A stretch of DNA of 64,000 nucleotides, taken from positions 248,001 through 312,000 of the forward strand of contig NZ_JAHUZE010000003.1 in the NCBI RefSeq assembly GCF_019218265.1, in the 5' to 3' direction. The stretch is from Maritimibacter dapengensis (lineage in GTDB: Bacteria > Pseudomonadota > Alphaproteobacteria > Rhodobacterales > Rhodobacteraceae). A program made the position numbers and the translations under genes. Positions 25,672 to 34,249 of this stretch are shown piece by piece (positions within the stretch are counted from its first letter, which is position 1; every line of letters starts with the position of its first letter). The notes under the pieces are model-generated. The model made no database searches. It was not told the origin of the DNA and worked only from the letters and a program-made list of their open reading frames with translations.

Positions 25672-26166
25672 GTGACCACGCCCGACATCGACCCCGCCCT
25701 GTTTCGTGACGCGATGAGCCGTCTGGCCGCGTCCGTGAACATCATCACGACCGAACTTGACGGCACCCGCCGCGGCTGCACGGCCACTGCCGTCTGTTCC
25801 TTGTCGGACACGCCCGCGTCCCTGATCGTCTGCCTCAATCGGGGCAGCAGCACCGGGCAGCTCATTCAAGCCTCCGGCATCGTCGGCGTGAACCTGTGCG
25901 AAAGCGCCGACAACGACACCGCCGCCCTGTTTGCAAGCAAGGCGGATGACAAGTTCCGCCCCGACATGTGGGACGAAGGCCCGGTCACCGGCGCGCCGCT
26001 CCTGCGGACGGCGGTCGCCGGATTCGAAGGCAGGGTGGTCGAGGCCAAGGCTTTTGGCTCCCACATCATCTTCATCGTCGAAATCGTCGCCGTGAACGTG
26101 GCGGATCAGACGCGCGCGCCGCTTTTGTACCTGAACCGGGCCTTCGGGGCCTTTGCCGCGCACTGA
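25672..26166 (+). CDS. Flavin reductase (HpaC/NtaB-like component of a two-component monooxygenase)
   Basis: A 164-residue flavin-reductase domain protein from a GTG start. Family patterns are FRDAMSRLAASVNIITT near the start, GCTATAVCSLSDTPASLIVC in the FMN/FAD-binding part, and a C-terminal strand pair ending in APLLYLNRAFG. It would use NAD(P)H to reduce flavin for a partner oxygenase. The obvious partner is the broken acyl-CoA-dehydrogenase-like flavoprotein upstream. GTG was chosen because the family N terminus fits exactly from there. Confidence 0.87.
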   Translation: MTTPDIDPALFRDAMSRLAASVNIITTELDGTRRGCTATAVCSLSDTPASLIVCLNRGSSTGQLIQASGIVGVNLCESADNDTAALFASKADDKFRPDMWDEGPVTGAPLLRTAVAGFEGRVVEAKAFGSHIIFIVEIVAVNVADQTRAPLLYLNRAFGAFAAH

Positions 26167-26207
26167 CCGCCGGGCCCCATCGGGCTCCTCCCTTGAAGTC
26201 TTGCGCA

Positions 26208-26915
26208 ATGTCGCGGATTTTAGGGCCGGACCCGACAGAAAGCTTCGCCCAGATGAACCTTGAGACCACCAAAATCAGCCTTGCCGAGCAATGCTACGAG
26301 CATATCCGCAAACTGATCCTTGACGGCGAGATCGAGGCGGGGTCGCGGTTCAACGAAAAGGAACTGATCGAACGAGTGGGCTTCGGGCGCACCCCGGTCC
26401 GCGAGGCGCTGGCACGGCTCGACATGGAAGGCATCATCCAGACGATGCCTCGCGCCGGTTACGTGCTGTCCAAGATCGATCTTGCCGCGATCGAAGATCA
26501 CTTCCTCGTCTGGCGTTTCGTCGGCCCTAAAATTGTGCGCAAGGCGGCGGAGAATATCACTGACGATGAGAAGAGCCTGCTCGAAAGGTACTCGCGGGAA
26601 ATGTCTGCCGGCACGGAGCTTGACGAATGGCTCCGCGTGTCAGCGATCATCTTCGACATCCTGACGGAAGCGACCCGGAGCCCCAACCTGACCTATATCA
26701 ACCGGCGGCTGTCGTGCCAGATGCACCGGATTTACGGGCTGTATTTCCGTTCGGAACATGGCGCACGCTGGCTGCGGGACCAGTCCGATTTTTTCCTGCG
26801 TGGCGACTGGACAGCCGACCCGGAACTGGCCGAATTACAGATGAAAGCCGCTATCCGCCACGCCTACGTCGAAATCCGCGACATGGTTGCCGAGAGCCTT
26901 GCCAAGTCAGCCTAA
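26208..26915 (+). CDS. GntR-family (FCD-type) transcriptional regulator
   Basis: A 235-residue regulator. The winged helix-turn-helix spans residues 20-85 (LILDGEIEAGSRFNEKEL, then GFGRTPVREALARL), followed by an all-helical ligand domain. The ATG at 26208 is used; MNLETTK at 26253 is an equally plausible start. It is the last gene after the flavoprotein-hydrolase-reductase set, separated by 41 bases, and probably controls that operon. It faces the LigM-like gene in convergent orientation, and the gap 26936-26961 contains a GC hairpin. Confidence 0.85.
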   Translation: MSRILGPDPTESFAQMNLETTKISLAEQCYEHIRKLILDGEIEAGSRFNEKELIERVGFGRTPVREALARLDMEGIIQTMPRAGYVLSKIDLAAIEDHFLVWRFVGPKIVRKAAENITDDEKSLLERYSREMSAGTELDEWLRVSAIIFDILTEATRSPNLTYINRRLSCQMHRIYGLYFRSEHGARWLRDQSDFFLRGDWTADPELAELQMKAAIRHAYVEIRDMVAESLAKSA

Positions 26916-26935
26916 CCGATGACCCATGCGGCGGC

Positions 26936-26961
26936 GGCGGGCAGGCCCGTCAAAGCCCGCC
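26936..26961. terminator. GC hairpin between convergent genes
   Basis: GGCGGGC (26936-26942) pairs with GCCCGCC (26955-26961) across a 12-base loop, between the GntR stop and the end of the LigM-like gene. There is no T-run on either side, so terminator function is tentative. Confidence 0.35.
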
Positions 26962-26982
26962 CTGTGTCCTGTCACATCCCGC

Positions 26983-28290
26983 TCAACCCTTGGGCGCGCC
27001 GGTTTGCAGATCGACCTCGCTGTTGCGAACGCCGTCGTAGTAGGGAAAGCGCTCGACCGTTGCGCGGATTTCCTTGATCGGGCCGCCATGATCGCCCCAA
27101 TGGACCGAAACGGTTTCCCCGATCTCCGTCTCGGATATGTCGAGACAGCCATGGGACAGGTATTCGCGATAAAACGGGCTGTAGACGGTGCCCGATGACC
27201 AGCCGATCTGACGACCGCCCTTTGTCACATGGTCCGCATGAGCCATGGGCCAGCGTTGCGGCGCATAGGGAAAGTCGATGGTCTTGTACGGCTCCGGCTC
27301 CCGCACCAGCGAGGCATAGAGGTCCAGCACATCGTCGTGGTTCCAGCGCAAAGTAACGGTCCGGCGTCTGGGGTTCTCGATCTCGGCCGCCACGGCATCG
27401 CGCCCGGTAAAGTCATGGTCGAACTTTACCATGTTGTCCCAACGCACTTCGACGGGCGTGCGCAGGCGAGGGCGTAGCTCTGCAGGGTCCACCGACCCCG
27501 AGACTTCCCAGCGCCGCCGCGCGCGCGGCCAGATCTCTTCGGGCATTGCCGAAATGAAGGTCCATGTATGTTGCGGGAAGCCGCCTTCGATGTGGTTGAC
27601 CAGATAGGTGCCCCAACCAAGCCGCTCCATTCCGAACGCTTTGCCCACCTCGTAGACGGCATCATAGACGTCCGCTGCGTCCGCCATGGGTCCGCGCAAT
27701 TCGAACGCGAGGCTTCCGACCATCCCAAGCCGCGCCACCTCTGTCGTGTGGCCCGCGACGGCCGTGTTCCGGAATCGCAGAAATTTCAGATCGCGCAGAT
27801 CCTCGCCGGTCACCTTCTCAAGGACCTCGAGTGACTTCGGCCCGGCGACCTGAAACAGGTACTTGTCCGTATCCGTAATCTCAACGTCGTAGTCGACCGA
27901 CTTCGGCACCACGGGCCCGGGCGGGCCGCCGGCCCAGGATTCGAACTCATCCTCCCCGAGACGCGAAAGAATGCCGTGCGCCGTGATCAGGCCATCCGCA
28001 TTGCACTGCACCGCGTGTTTCATCGACCCCACGGGGAACTTTTCAAGGCTGTTGACGACGATGGACTGCAGGTATTCCTTGGCCTGCGGCCCCTTGATCC
28101 GCAATGGCCCGGACCCAGACAGGCCTGCGTGGATATAACAGCCCTCGTGCCATGACAGACCCTCTTGCCGCCAACCGTTGAACGCCCAGGCCCGCACCGT
28201 GGGAATGGTCAGCCCCTTTCCGTGCGCGTGATAAAAGACGTGGTCGGTGTAGAACGGATGCGCGAGGCGGGCGTCGATCTTGCTGGACAT
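26983..28290 (-). CDS. LigM/DesA-like tetrahydrofolate-dependent O-demethylase (copy 1), GcvT fold
   Basis: A 435-residue aminomethyltransferase-fold protein of the LigM length class (LigM is about 470 residues), without FAD domain. Typical features are SWHEGCYIHAGL near residues 45-57, GPQAKEYLQSIVVNSLEKF, the mid-protein GWGTYLVNHIEGGFPQ, and a C-terminal barrel ending ETVSVHWGDHGG. LigM-type enzymes move a methyl group from a methoxylated aromatic acid to tetrahydrofolate. This copy is the last gene of the leftward operon, 45 bases after livF. The substrate may be another methylated compound; the second copy at 32896 suggests two methyl groups or two substrates. Confidence 0.78.
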   Translation of the reverse strand: MSSKIDARLAHPFYTDHVFYHAHGKGLTIPTVRAWAFNGWRQEGLSWHEGCYIHAGLSGSGPLRIKGPQAKEYLQSIVVNSLEKFPVGSMKHAVQCNADGLITAHGILSRLGEDEFESWAGGPPGPVVPKSVDYDVEITDTDKYLFQVAGPKSLEVLEKVTGEDLRDLKFLRFRNTAVAGHTTEVARLGMVGSLAFELRGPMADAADVYDAVYEVGKAFGMERLGWGTYLVNHIEGGFPQHTWTFISAMPEEIWPRARRRWEVSGSVDPAELRPRLRTPVEVRWDNMVKFDHDFTGRDAVAAEIENPRRRTVTLRWNHDDVLDLYASLVREPEPYKTIDFPYAPQRWPMAHADHVTKGGRQIGWSSGTVYSPFYREYLSHGCLDISETEIGETVSVHWGDHGGPIKEIRATVERFPYYDGVRNSEVDLQTGAPKG

Positions 28291-28335
28291 GTGAAAATCT
28301 CTCGTTCGTGCTAGGTCTATGTTTCGAAAAGGGAA

Positions 28336-29040
28336 CTAGTGCGCCGCGATCCCGACGGCGCGCGACAGGATCGTACCTTCGGCTTCCAGCTCATCCGGTG
28401 TGCCGAGGAAGGCGCAGCGCCCGCGTTCGATGACCATGACGCGGTCGCAGAACTCCAGCACCGTGCGCACATGCTGCTCGACAAGCACGCAGCCCAGCCC
28501 CTCGTCCGTCACCATGCGGCGCACCGCGTCCATCACCGCGTGGGCGACGGTGGGCGACAGGCCTTCGAGCGGCTCGTCCAACATCAAAAAGCGCGGGGCG
28601 GTCATGATCGCCCGCGCGATCGACAGCATCTGCTGCTCGCCGCCCGACAGGTCGGCGCCAAGGTTGCGCATCCGCTCGCCGAGACGCGGGAACACCGCGA
28701 CGGCATGATCCAGCCGCCCGGCATCCGCGCTGGCCGAAAGCAGGTTCTCGCGCACCGTCAGCGAGCGGAACACATCGCGGGTCTGCGGCACCACGGCGAC
28801 GCCAAGCTTGTTGCGCTGGAACGCGGGGCGCTGGGTCACATCGGCCCCGCCCACCTGGACCGTGCCGCGATGCACCTTGGCGTCCCCCATCATCGCGCGC
28901 AGGATCGTGGTCTTGCCCGCCCCGTTGCGCCCAAGGATGCCCAGCTTTTCACCGGGGGCGACACTGACCGAGATATCCTCGACCGCGACGGTGCGCCCGT
29001 AACCTGCGTGAACGGCGTTCCATGCGATATTGTCCGTCAT
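28336..29040 (-). CDS. livF: Branched-chain-type ABC transporter ATPase 2 (LivF-like)
   Basis: A 234-residue ATPase with Walker A GRNGAGKT, signature LSGGEQQMLSIARA and Walker B LMLDEPLEG followed by GLSP, the LivF hallmark. Its ATG overlaps the LivG stop by four bases. With LivG it powers an importer of the hydrophobic-amino-acid family (HAAT), which in environmental bacteria often carries aromatic acids. Its placement between two LigM-like demethylases suggests the cargo is a methoxylated aromatic compound, by inference. Confidence 0.9.
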   Translation of the reverse strand: MTDNIAWNAVHAGYGRTVAVEDISVSVAPGEKLGILGRNGAGKTTILRAMMGDAKVHRGTVQVGGADVTQRPAFQRNKLGVAVVPQTRDVFRSLTVRENLLSASADAGRLDHAVAVFPRLGERMRNLGADLSGGEQQMLSIARAIMTAPRFLMLDEPLEGLSPTVAHAVMDAVRRMVTDEGLGCVLVEQHVRTVLEFCDRVMVIERGRCAFLGTPDELEAEGTILSRAVGIAAH

Positions 29041-29786
29041 TCGTCCGCCTCACCCAGATAGATGGCCCGCACATCGTCATTCGCCGCGATTTCGTCCGGT
29101 GTGCCGGTGGCGAACACGCCGCCGTTCACCAGAACGACGATGCGTTCGGCGAAGCGGAACACGAGGTCCATGTCATGTTCGATGAACACCACGCCCAGAT
29201 CGCTGGGCAGCCGTTCGATCGCGTCCATGATGATGTGGCTTTCGCTTTGCGGCACGCCCGCCGCGGGTTCATCCAAAAGCAGAACGCGCGGCTGCATGAC
29301 AAGGGCGACACCCAGCTCGACCAGCCGCTGCTCGCCATAGGCCAGAAGCGTCACGGGACTATCGCGCCGATCCTGCATCTTGATGTCCCTGAGCACACGC
29401 TCGACGTCGCGCTCGACCAGATCGGTGCGCGCGCGGCCCCAGCGCAGCTTCAGCCCGGCCTTGTGCTTTTGCACCGCTGCGACACAAAGAATGTCGGCCA
29501 CGGTCATGCTTTCGAACAGCCGGGTGATCTGGAACGTGCGGATCAGGCCGCGATGGGCGCGGTCCTGCTGCGACATGTGCGTGACGGTGTCGCCCCCGAT
29601 CAGAACCTCGCCCGAGGAGACGGGCAACGCGCCGCTCATCAGGTTGACGAGCGTTGTTTTGCCCGCCCCGTTCGGCCCGATCAGCGCCACGCGGTCGCCG
29701 GACGAGATTGCCAGATCGACGTTGTTGGTGACGTTCAGACCGCCGAAGGATTTGGACAGGCTCCGGGTTTCAAGAAGTGCGCTCAT
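29037..29786 (-). CDS. livG: Branched-chain-type ABC transporter ATPase 1 (LivG-like)
   Basis: A 249-residue ATPase starting at ATG 29786. Walker A is GPNGAGKT, the degenerate LivG-type signature LLAYGEQRLVELG replaces LSGGQ, and Walker B is LLLDEPAAGV. The FQITRLFESMTV segment is typical of LivG. It overlaps LivM by four bases upstream and LivF by four bases downstream, so all three are translationally coupled. The longer reading frame upstream is a shadow of livM. Confidence 0.9.
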   Translation of the reverse strand: MSALLETRSLSKSFGGLNVTNNVDLAISSGDRVALIGPNGAGKTTLVNLMSGALPVSSGEVLIGGDTVTHMSQQDRAHRGLIRTFQITRLFESMTVADILCVAAVQKHKAGLKLRWGRARTDLVERDVERVLRDIKMQDRRDSPVTLLAYGEQRLVELGVALVMQPRVLLLDEPAAGVPQSESHIIMDAIERLPSDLGVVFIEHDMDLVFRFAERIVVLVNGGVFATGTPDEIAANDDVRAIYLGEADE

Positions 29787-30742
29787 GCCGGGGCCCTCCC
29801 ACGCAGGCGGTTCACCAGCGCCTCGAGCCCGCCGAACAGGCCCTTGGGCAGGAAGAGGACGATCACGACGAGGATCGCGCCGACGAACAGCATCCAGCGG
29901 ACCGGGTCGATCTCGGCGGCGTAGTGGTGGATCATCATAAAGACGAGCGCGCCGAGCAGGCCGCCCCAAAGCCGCCCGGCCCCGCCCATCACCAGCATGA
30001 CAAGGATATCGGCCGAGAAGGTGACGCTGAGCGAATGAAGGCCCACGACCTGCACGGTCTGCGCCGACAGCGCCCCGGCCAGCCCGGCGATTGCGCCCGA
30101 CAGCGTGTAAAGCGCGACCCGGTGGCCAAAGATGTTGCCGCCGAGCGTGGCGACCCGGTCGCCGTCATCACGCACCGCCCGCGCGGTCAGCCCGAAAGGC
30201 GAGGCGACGATGTGACGAAGGAGGAGGAACACGAGCCATAGGACGACGGCGGCATACCAGAACGCGAGCCGTCCGTAGAAATCGAACTCGAACACCCCCA
30301 AAAGCGGCTGCATCACGATGCCATAGAGCCCGTCATCCCCTCCGGTCACGGCGCGGGACTTGTTCACGATCTCATACAGGATCTGCGTGATCGCGACGGT
30401 CATCATCAGGAAGGTCAGGCCATGCGCCCGCATCAGCATCAGCGCCGAGAGGAACGCGATGGTCGCCCCCGCCAGCCCGCCGACGATCAGGCCGGTCAGC
30501 GGCTCGGCCCAGACATGCAGCGCATAAAGCGCAGCGCCATAGGCCCCCGCCCCGTACATCGCCGCATGGCCCAGCGTGGCAAGCCCGGCGAAGCCCACGA
30601 CAAGGTCGAGCGACAGGACGACCAGCGCGGTGATCGCGATCTGCGCCAGAAACGCCTGCTGGTTGGGAAAGATCAGGGCCAAAGCGACGGCGGCAAGCGG
30701 GATCACCGCCGCGGCGCCGATGGATCGGTGAAGGTTCGTCAT
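29783..30742 (-). CDS. livM: Branched-chain-type ABC transporter permease (LivM-like)
   Basis: A 319-residue permease with 8-9 hydrophobic segments and the conserved LivM stretches VGFAGLATLGHAAMYGAGAY and TARAVRDDGDRVATLGGN, the latter the cytoplasmic loop that docks on the ATPase. Start ATG 30742 is 7 bases after the livH stop; a longer frame to 30847 overlaps livH and lacks family similarity. It forms the inner-membrane channel with LivH. Confidence 0.9.
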   Translation of the reverse strand: MTNLHRSIGAAAVIPLAAVALALIFPNQQAFLAQIAITALVVLSLDLVVGFAGLATLGHAAMYGAGAYGAALYALHVWAEPLTGLIVGGLAGATIAFLSALMLMRAHGLTFLMMTVAITQILYEIVNKSRAVTGGDDGLYGIVMQPLLGVFEFDFYGRLAFWYAAVVLWLVFLLLRHIVASPFGLTARAVRDDGDRVATLGGNIFGHRVALYTLSGAIAGLAGALSAQTVQVVGLHSLSVTFSADILVMLVMGGAGRLWGGLLGALVFMMIHHYAAEIDPVRWMLFVGAILVVIVLFLPKGLFGGLEALVNRLRGRAPA

Positions 30743-30749
30743 GACGGCC

Positions 30750-31622
30750 TCAGGTCTTGGACGTCCGCCGGAACAGACCCTCGGGCCGCCAGCTGAGTAC
30801 GAGAAGCATGAGCGCGTAAAGCGCGATGGTGGCGAAGTCGGGGGCAAGGTATTTGCCCGCCGTCTCGACGATGCCCAGTAAAAGCGCGGCCACGAAGCTG
30901 CCCAGCATGTTACCTGGCCCGCCCACCGCGACGACGGCGAGGAACAGCACGAGGTATTTCAGCGGATAGTATGGCTCGACCGGCAAAAGCTCGGCCCCGG
31001 CCACACCGCCCAGCCCGGCCAGCGCGGCCCCGATGGCGAAAGCGGCGGCATAAATGCGCCGGGTGTTGATCCCCAGTTCGCCCGCCGCGCGCGGGTTGTC
31101 GACCGTGGCGCGCAGGCGGATGCCGAACCGCGTCCGCTCGAACAAAAGCCAGATACCGATCAGGGTCGCCAGACCCATAACCAGCGGCACGAAGCGTTGG
31201 GTCGGCACCTGCCGGAACCCAAGGTCGGTGGCACCCCTCAGAAACTCAGGCAGCCGGACGGGCACCAGCGAATTGCCGAACATCATGCCCGACAGCGCGA
31301 TGCCCATGAACACCAGCCCGATGGTCAGAAGAACCTGATCCAGTTCGGGCCGGTGATAAAGGCGCCGGATCAGCGCGATCTCAAGCCCGTAGGCAATCGC
31401 GCCTGCCGCAAGTGCGGCACAAATCAGCGCCAGACCATAAGGCAGACCCAGCGCCGTGATGGCGGTTGCGGCCGCATATCCCCCGATCATCGCGAAGGTC
31501 CCGTGAGCAAGGTTCACGAAGCGCATCAGGCCGAGTGTGACCGTCAAACCGACCGACACCATGAACAGAACCAACCCGTATGCGATTCCGTCGATCAGGA
31601 TGCTTGCGATAAGGGAATACAT
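30750..31622 (-). CDS. livH: Branched-chain-type ABC transporter permease (LivH-like)
   Basis: A 290-residue permease of normal LivH length. It has the signature GLMRFVNLAHGTFAMIGGY near residue 30-48, the loop RATVDNPRAAGELGINTRR and VAVGGPGNMLGSFVAAL near the end. It lies 15 bases after the binding-protein gene. With LivM, LivG, LivF and the binding protein it makes a complete HAAT importer. Confidence 0.9.
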   Translation of the reverse strand: MYSLIASILIDGIAYGLVLFMVSVGLTVTLGLMRFVNLAHGTFAMIGGYAAATAITALGLPYGLALICAALAAGAIAYGLEIALIRRLYHRPELDQVLLTIGLVFMGIALSGMMFGNSLVPVRLPEFLRGATDLGFRQVPTQRFVPLVMGLATLIGIWLLFERTRFGIRLRATVDNPRAAGELGINTRRIYAAAFAIGAALAGLGGVAGAELLPVEPYYPLKYLVLFLAVVAVGGPGNMLGSFVAALLLGIVETAGKYLAPDFATIALYALMLLVLSWRPEGLFRRTSKT

Positions 31623-31637
31623 GCGGCCGCCCCCGTC

Positions 31638-32807
31638 TTATTGCGCCGCGCCGTAGTCGGGCTGCGCCTCATAGGTCTTGATCTCGCGGTTCACGAGACG
31701 ACCGTTCTCTTCCTGCTCGACGACGCGGATATAGACGTTCTGAACGATGTCGCGCGTCTCGGCGTCGATGCTGATCGGTCCACGCGGGCTTTCCCAGCTT
31801 GCCCCGGCGATGGCCGCGATGGCCCCGTCAGGATCGGCTTCGCCCCCGGTCGCGCGTATCATTTCATAAAGCGCATGGGTGCCGTCGAAGGCCGACACGG
31901 TAGCCGGGTTCGGTTCGGCGTCGGGGTAAAGCTCTGCGAGTTTCGCCTTGAACGCGTCGTTCTCGGCGGACTCGTGCGCGGCCGAATAGAAATACCCAGT
32001 CTCAAGCCCGATCGCGGCCACGCCCAGCGACTGAAGGTCCACTTCCTGCGTCTCGGACGTGCCGACAAAGGCAATGCCCGCATCGTCCAGACCGTTGTCG
32101 CGGTAGGCGTTCACGAAACTGAAGGTGGGCGGCCCGTAGGGCAGGAACACGAACAACGCGTCGGGTTTTTTTAGTTGGATCGATTGAAGGTAGGGGCCGA
32201 AGTCGGTGGTCGACAGCGGCATCCGGATCGATTCCAGCACCTCGCCGCCGCCCTCGGTGAAGGCTTTGACAAAGCTGGTTTCCGCATCGACGCCTGGGCC
32301 ATAATCGCTCACCGCCGTCACGACGGTCTTGTAGCCCTTGTCCAGCGCGTTCTGCGCGGTCGGCACCGACACCTGCGGTAGCGTGTTCGAGGTGCGCACA
32401 TAGTAAGGCGACTGCGACACGACCGTCGAGGCGGAAGCGTTGAAAATCACCGTGGGGATCTTAGCCTGCGCCGAGATGCCAGCCGCGGCGATGGCGTTCG
32501 GCGTGAACACGAAGCCCGCAAGGTATTGCACCCCGTCACGCGCCACCAGTTCCTGCGCCAGCGCACGGGCGCGGCCCGGATCGGGCGATTGCAGGTCGCG
32601 GTAGATGAACTCCACCTCGATCCCGTCGGCGGGCTGGCCGTTCATCGCGACATAGGTTTCGATCCCCTGCCGGAACGGTTCCCCGAACGAGCCGGAGAAG
32701 GGCCCCGAGAACGGGCCGACCACGCCGACCTTCACGGTCTCGGCAAGGGCCGGCAGGATTGTCAGAGCAGCGACGAGCGTGGCTGCCAATAGTCGTTTGG
32801 TCGTCAT
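31638..32807 (-). CDS. Periplasmic substrate-binding protein of the Liv-type transporter
   Basis: A 389-residue protein with an export signal in residues 1-22 (MTTKRLLAATLVAALTILPA then LAETV). The mature protein follows the type I periplasmic-binding fold used by LivK and by aromatic-acid sensors (VGPFSGPFSGSFGEPFRQG, then GVQYLAGFVFTPNAIAAAG). It delivers the ligand to the permeases. Members of this branch often bind aromatic acids rather than leucine, which would fit the flanking LigM-like genes. Ligand not determinable here. Confidence 0.85.
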   Translation of the reverse strand: MTTKRLLAATLVAALTILPALAETVKVGVVGPFSGPFSGSFGEPFRQGIETYVAMNGQPADGIEVEFIYRDLQSPDPGRARALAQELVARDGVQYLAGFVFTPNAIAAAGISAQAKIPTVIFNASASTVVSQSPYYVRTSNTLPQVSVPTAQNALDKGYKTVVTAVSDYGPGVDAETSFVKAFTEGGGEVLESIRMPLSTTDFGPYLQSIQLKKPDALFVFLPYGPPTFSFVNAYRDNGLDDAGIAFVGTSETQEVDLQSLGVAAIGLETGYFYSAAHESAENDAFKAKLAELYPDAEPNPATVSAFDGTHALYEMIRATGGEADPDGAIAAIAGASWESPRGPISIDAETRDIVQNVYIRVVEQEENGRLVNREIKTYEAQPDYGAAQ

Positions 32808-32832
32808 TGGTTCCTCCCAGTTTTATGAGGTC

Positions 32833-32888
32833 GGGCAGCCCGCGAAGGGCCTGCCCCGTTGATCCGGCCTGGCGTCATGACCAGGCCG
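32833..32888. promoter_or_regulatory. Two intercistronic hairpins between LigM-like copy 2 and the binding-protein gene
   Basis: CGGCCTGG (32865-32872) pairs with CCAGGCCG (32881-32888), and GGGCAG (32833-32838) pairs with CTGCCC (32851-32856) around an inner CCC/GGG. They fill the 88-base gap inside the leftward operon. Without a T-run they more likely protect or process the mRNA, raising binding-protein expression over the enzyme, than end transcription. Confidence 0.45.
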
Positions 32889-32895
32889 AAGAAAC

Positions 32896-34164
32896 TCAGT
32901 AAGACGCGCGCCGGTTGTCCTGCTTGTAAGGCGCCGGCTGCACGGTCGCGCGGATCTCGATCTGCGGGTTGCCGGGGGCGCCCCACAGGACCGAGACTTC
33001 GTTCCCGATCTCGGCCTCGGCCACGTCGATGGTCGCCAGCGACAGCATTTCGCGGAAGAAATAGGAGTAGCCGCGCGACGTGGTCGTCCCGATGTCGTGC
33101 CCGTTCTTCAGCACGCGGTCGCAGTACATGAAGCCGCGCTGATCGCGGGGGATCTCCATCCAGTCGTAGGGCTGATCTTTGCCGAAGAGGGACGCAAACA
33201 CCTTGCCAATGTCATCCGCGTTCCAGACCAGCGTGCGAATGACGCGGCGCGGGTTCGCCTTTTCCTCGGCCAGTGCGTCGCGCCCGATGAAGTCGTGACC
33301 CAGATGGATGCGGTTGGCCCAGCCCAGTTCGACGGGCGAGCGATACCAATCGGACACCTTCTTGCCCTCAAAGCTGCCCGCGACGTTGAAGGTCGAGGCG
33401 AAGGCGGGCATGGCCGAGCGGAACTCGTCCAGATACCCGGCCATGTCCGGCTCGAAGATCGCGGGTAGGTAGTCGGTGACGATGGTCGGGAAGCACGCCT
33501 CGAGATGGTTGATGAACGCCGCACGTCCGCCAAGCTTGCGAATACCGAACTCTTTACCGGCTTCGATGATGGCATCGTAAACGTCTTGGCTTTTCTTGAT
33601 GTCGCCCTGAAGTTCGAACCCAAGTTCGCCCGCCATGCCCTGACGTAGCGCGACCACGTCGCAGCCGGCGATCTTGATGTGGCCGTTGTACATGAACTTC
33701 ACGTCGCGCATCTTTTGCCCGCAGGCTTTTTCGACGACGTGGATCGCGTCCGGCCCCTGCACCTGAAAGTTGAACCAATCGTCCGCTTCCGAGGTGGCGT
33801 TGTAGTCGCCATGACGCATCTTGTAGTCGACCCAGAAGGTACCGCGCCCGAAATGCATGAACTCGTCCTCGCCCAGACGGGTCAGCACGCCCTCGGCAAT
33901 CAGCTTGCCGTTCTTGTCGGTGTGAATGACGTGCTTGGACTGGTTCAGCTCGAACTTTTCGAAGTTGTTGACGGACGTATCCGCGAACAGCTTGAGCGCA
34001 TCCGGACCCCGGAACCGCCGCTCCCACAGGAACGACCAGTCACCGATGTAGCAGCCTTCCTTCCACGACATGCTTTCGTCCTGCCAGTCGGTGTATTCCG
34101 GCTGGCCCCAGCGCGTGGTGAAGTAGCCTTCCGGCGTTTGCCGAAGCCTATTGATTGCGGTCAT
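32896..34164 (-). CDS. LigM/DesA-like tetrahydrofolate-dependent O-demethylase (copy 2), GcvT fold
   Basis: A 422-residue protein paralogous to copy 1 at 26983. It shares SMSWKEGCYIGDWSF near residues 30-45, GPDALKLFADTSVNNFEKFE, LGEDEFMHFGRGTFWVDYK, and a C-terminal barrel with GNEVSVLWGAPGNPQIEIRA. The start ATG at 34164 gives the common family N terminus; an upstream frame adds 14 unrelated residues. It is the first gene of the leftward operon (copy 2, binding protein, LivHMGF, copy 1), downstream of the GntR gene. The two copies differ enough to suggest different methyl positions or substrates. Confidence 0.8.
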   Translation of the reverse strand: MTAINRLRQTPEGYFTTRWGQPEYTDWQDESMSWKEGCYIGDWSFLWERRFRGPDALKLFADTSVNNFEKFELNQSKHVIHTDKNGKLIAEGVLTRLGEDEFMHFGRGTFWVDYKMRHGDYNATSEADDWFNFQVQGPDAIHVVEKACGQKMRDVKFMYNGHIKIAGCDVVALRQGMAGELGFELQGDIKKSQDVYDAIIEAGKEFGIRKLGGRAAFINHLEACFPTIVTDYLPAIFEPDMAGYLDEFRSAMPAFASTFNVAGSFEGKKVSDWYRSPVELGWANRIHLGHDFIGRDALAEEKANPRRVIRTLVWNADDIGKVFASLFGKDQPYDWMEIPRDQRGFMYCDRVLKNGHDIGTTTSRGYSYFFREMLSLATIDVAEAEIGNEVSVLWGAPGNPQIEIRATVQPAPYKQDNRRASY

Positions 34165-34249
34165 AGTTCGTCCTCCGTGTCTTTCAGGTACAAGCTCTCC
34201 GTTCACTGCCGAGAATTCGGAGCGTCAGAAGAATTAGAGATTTCGATGT

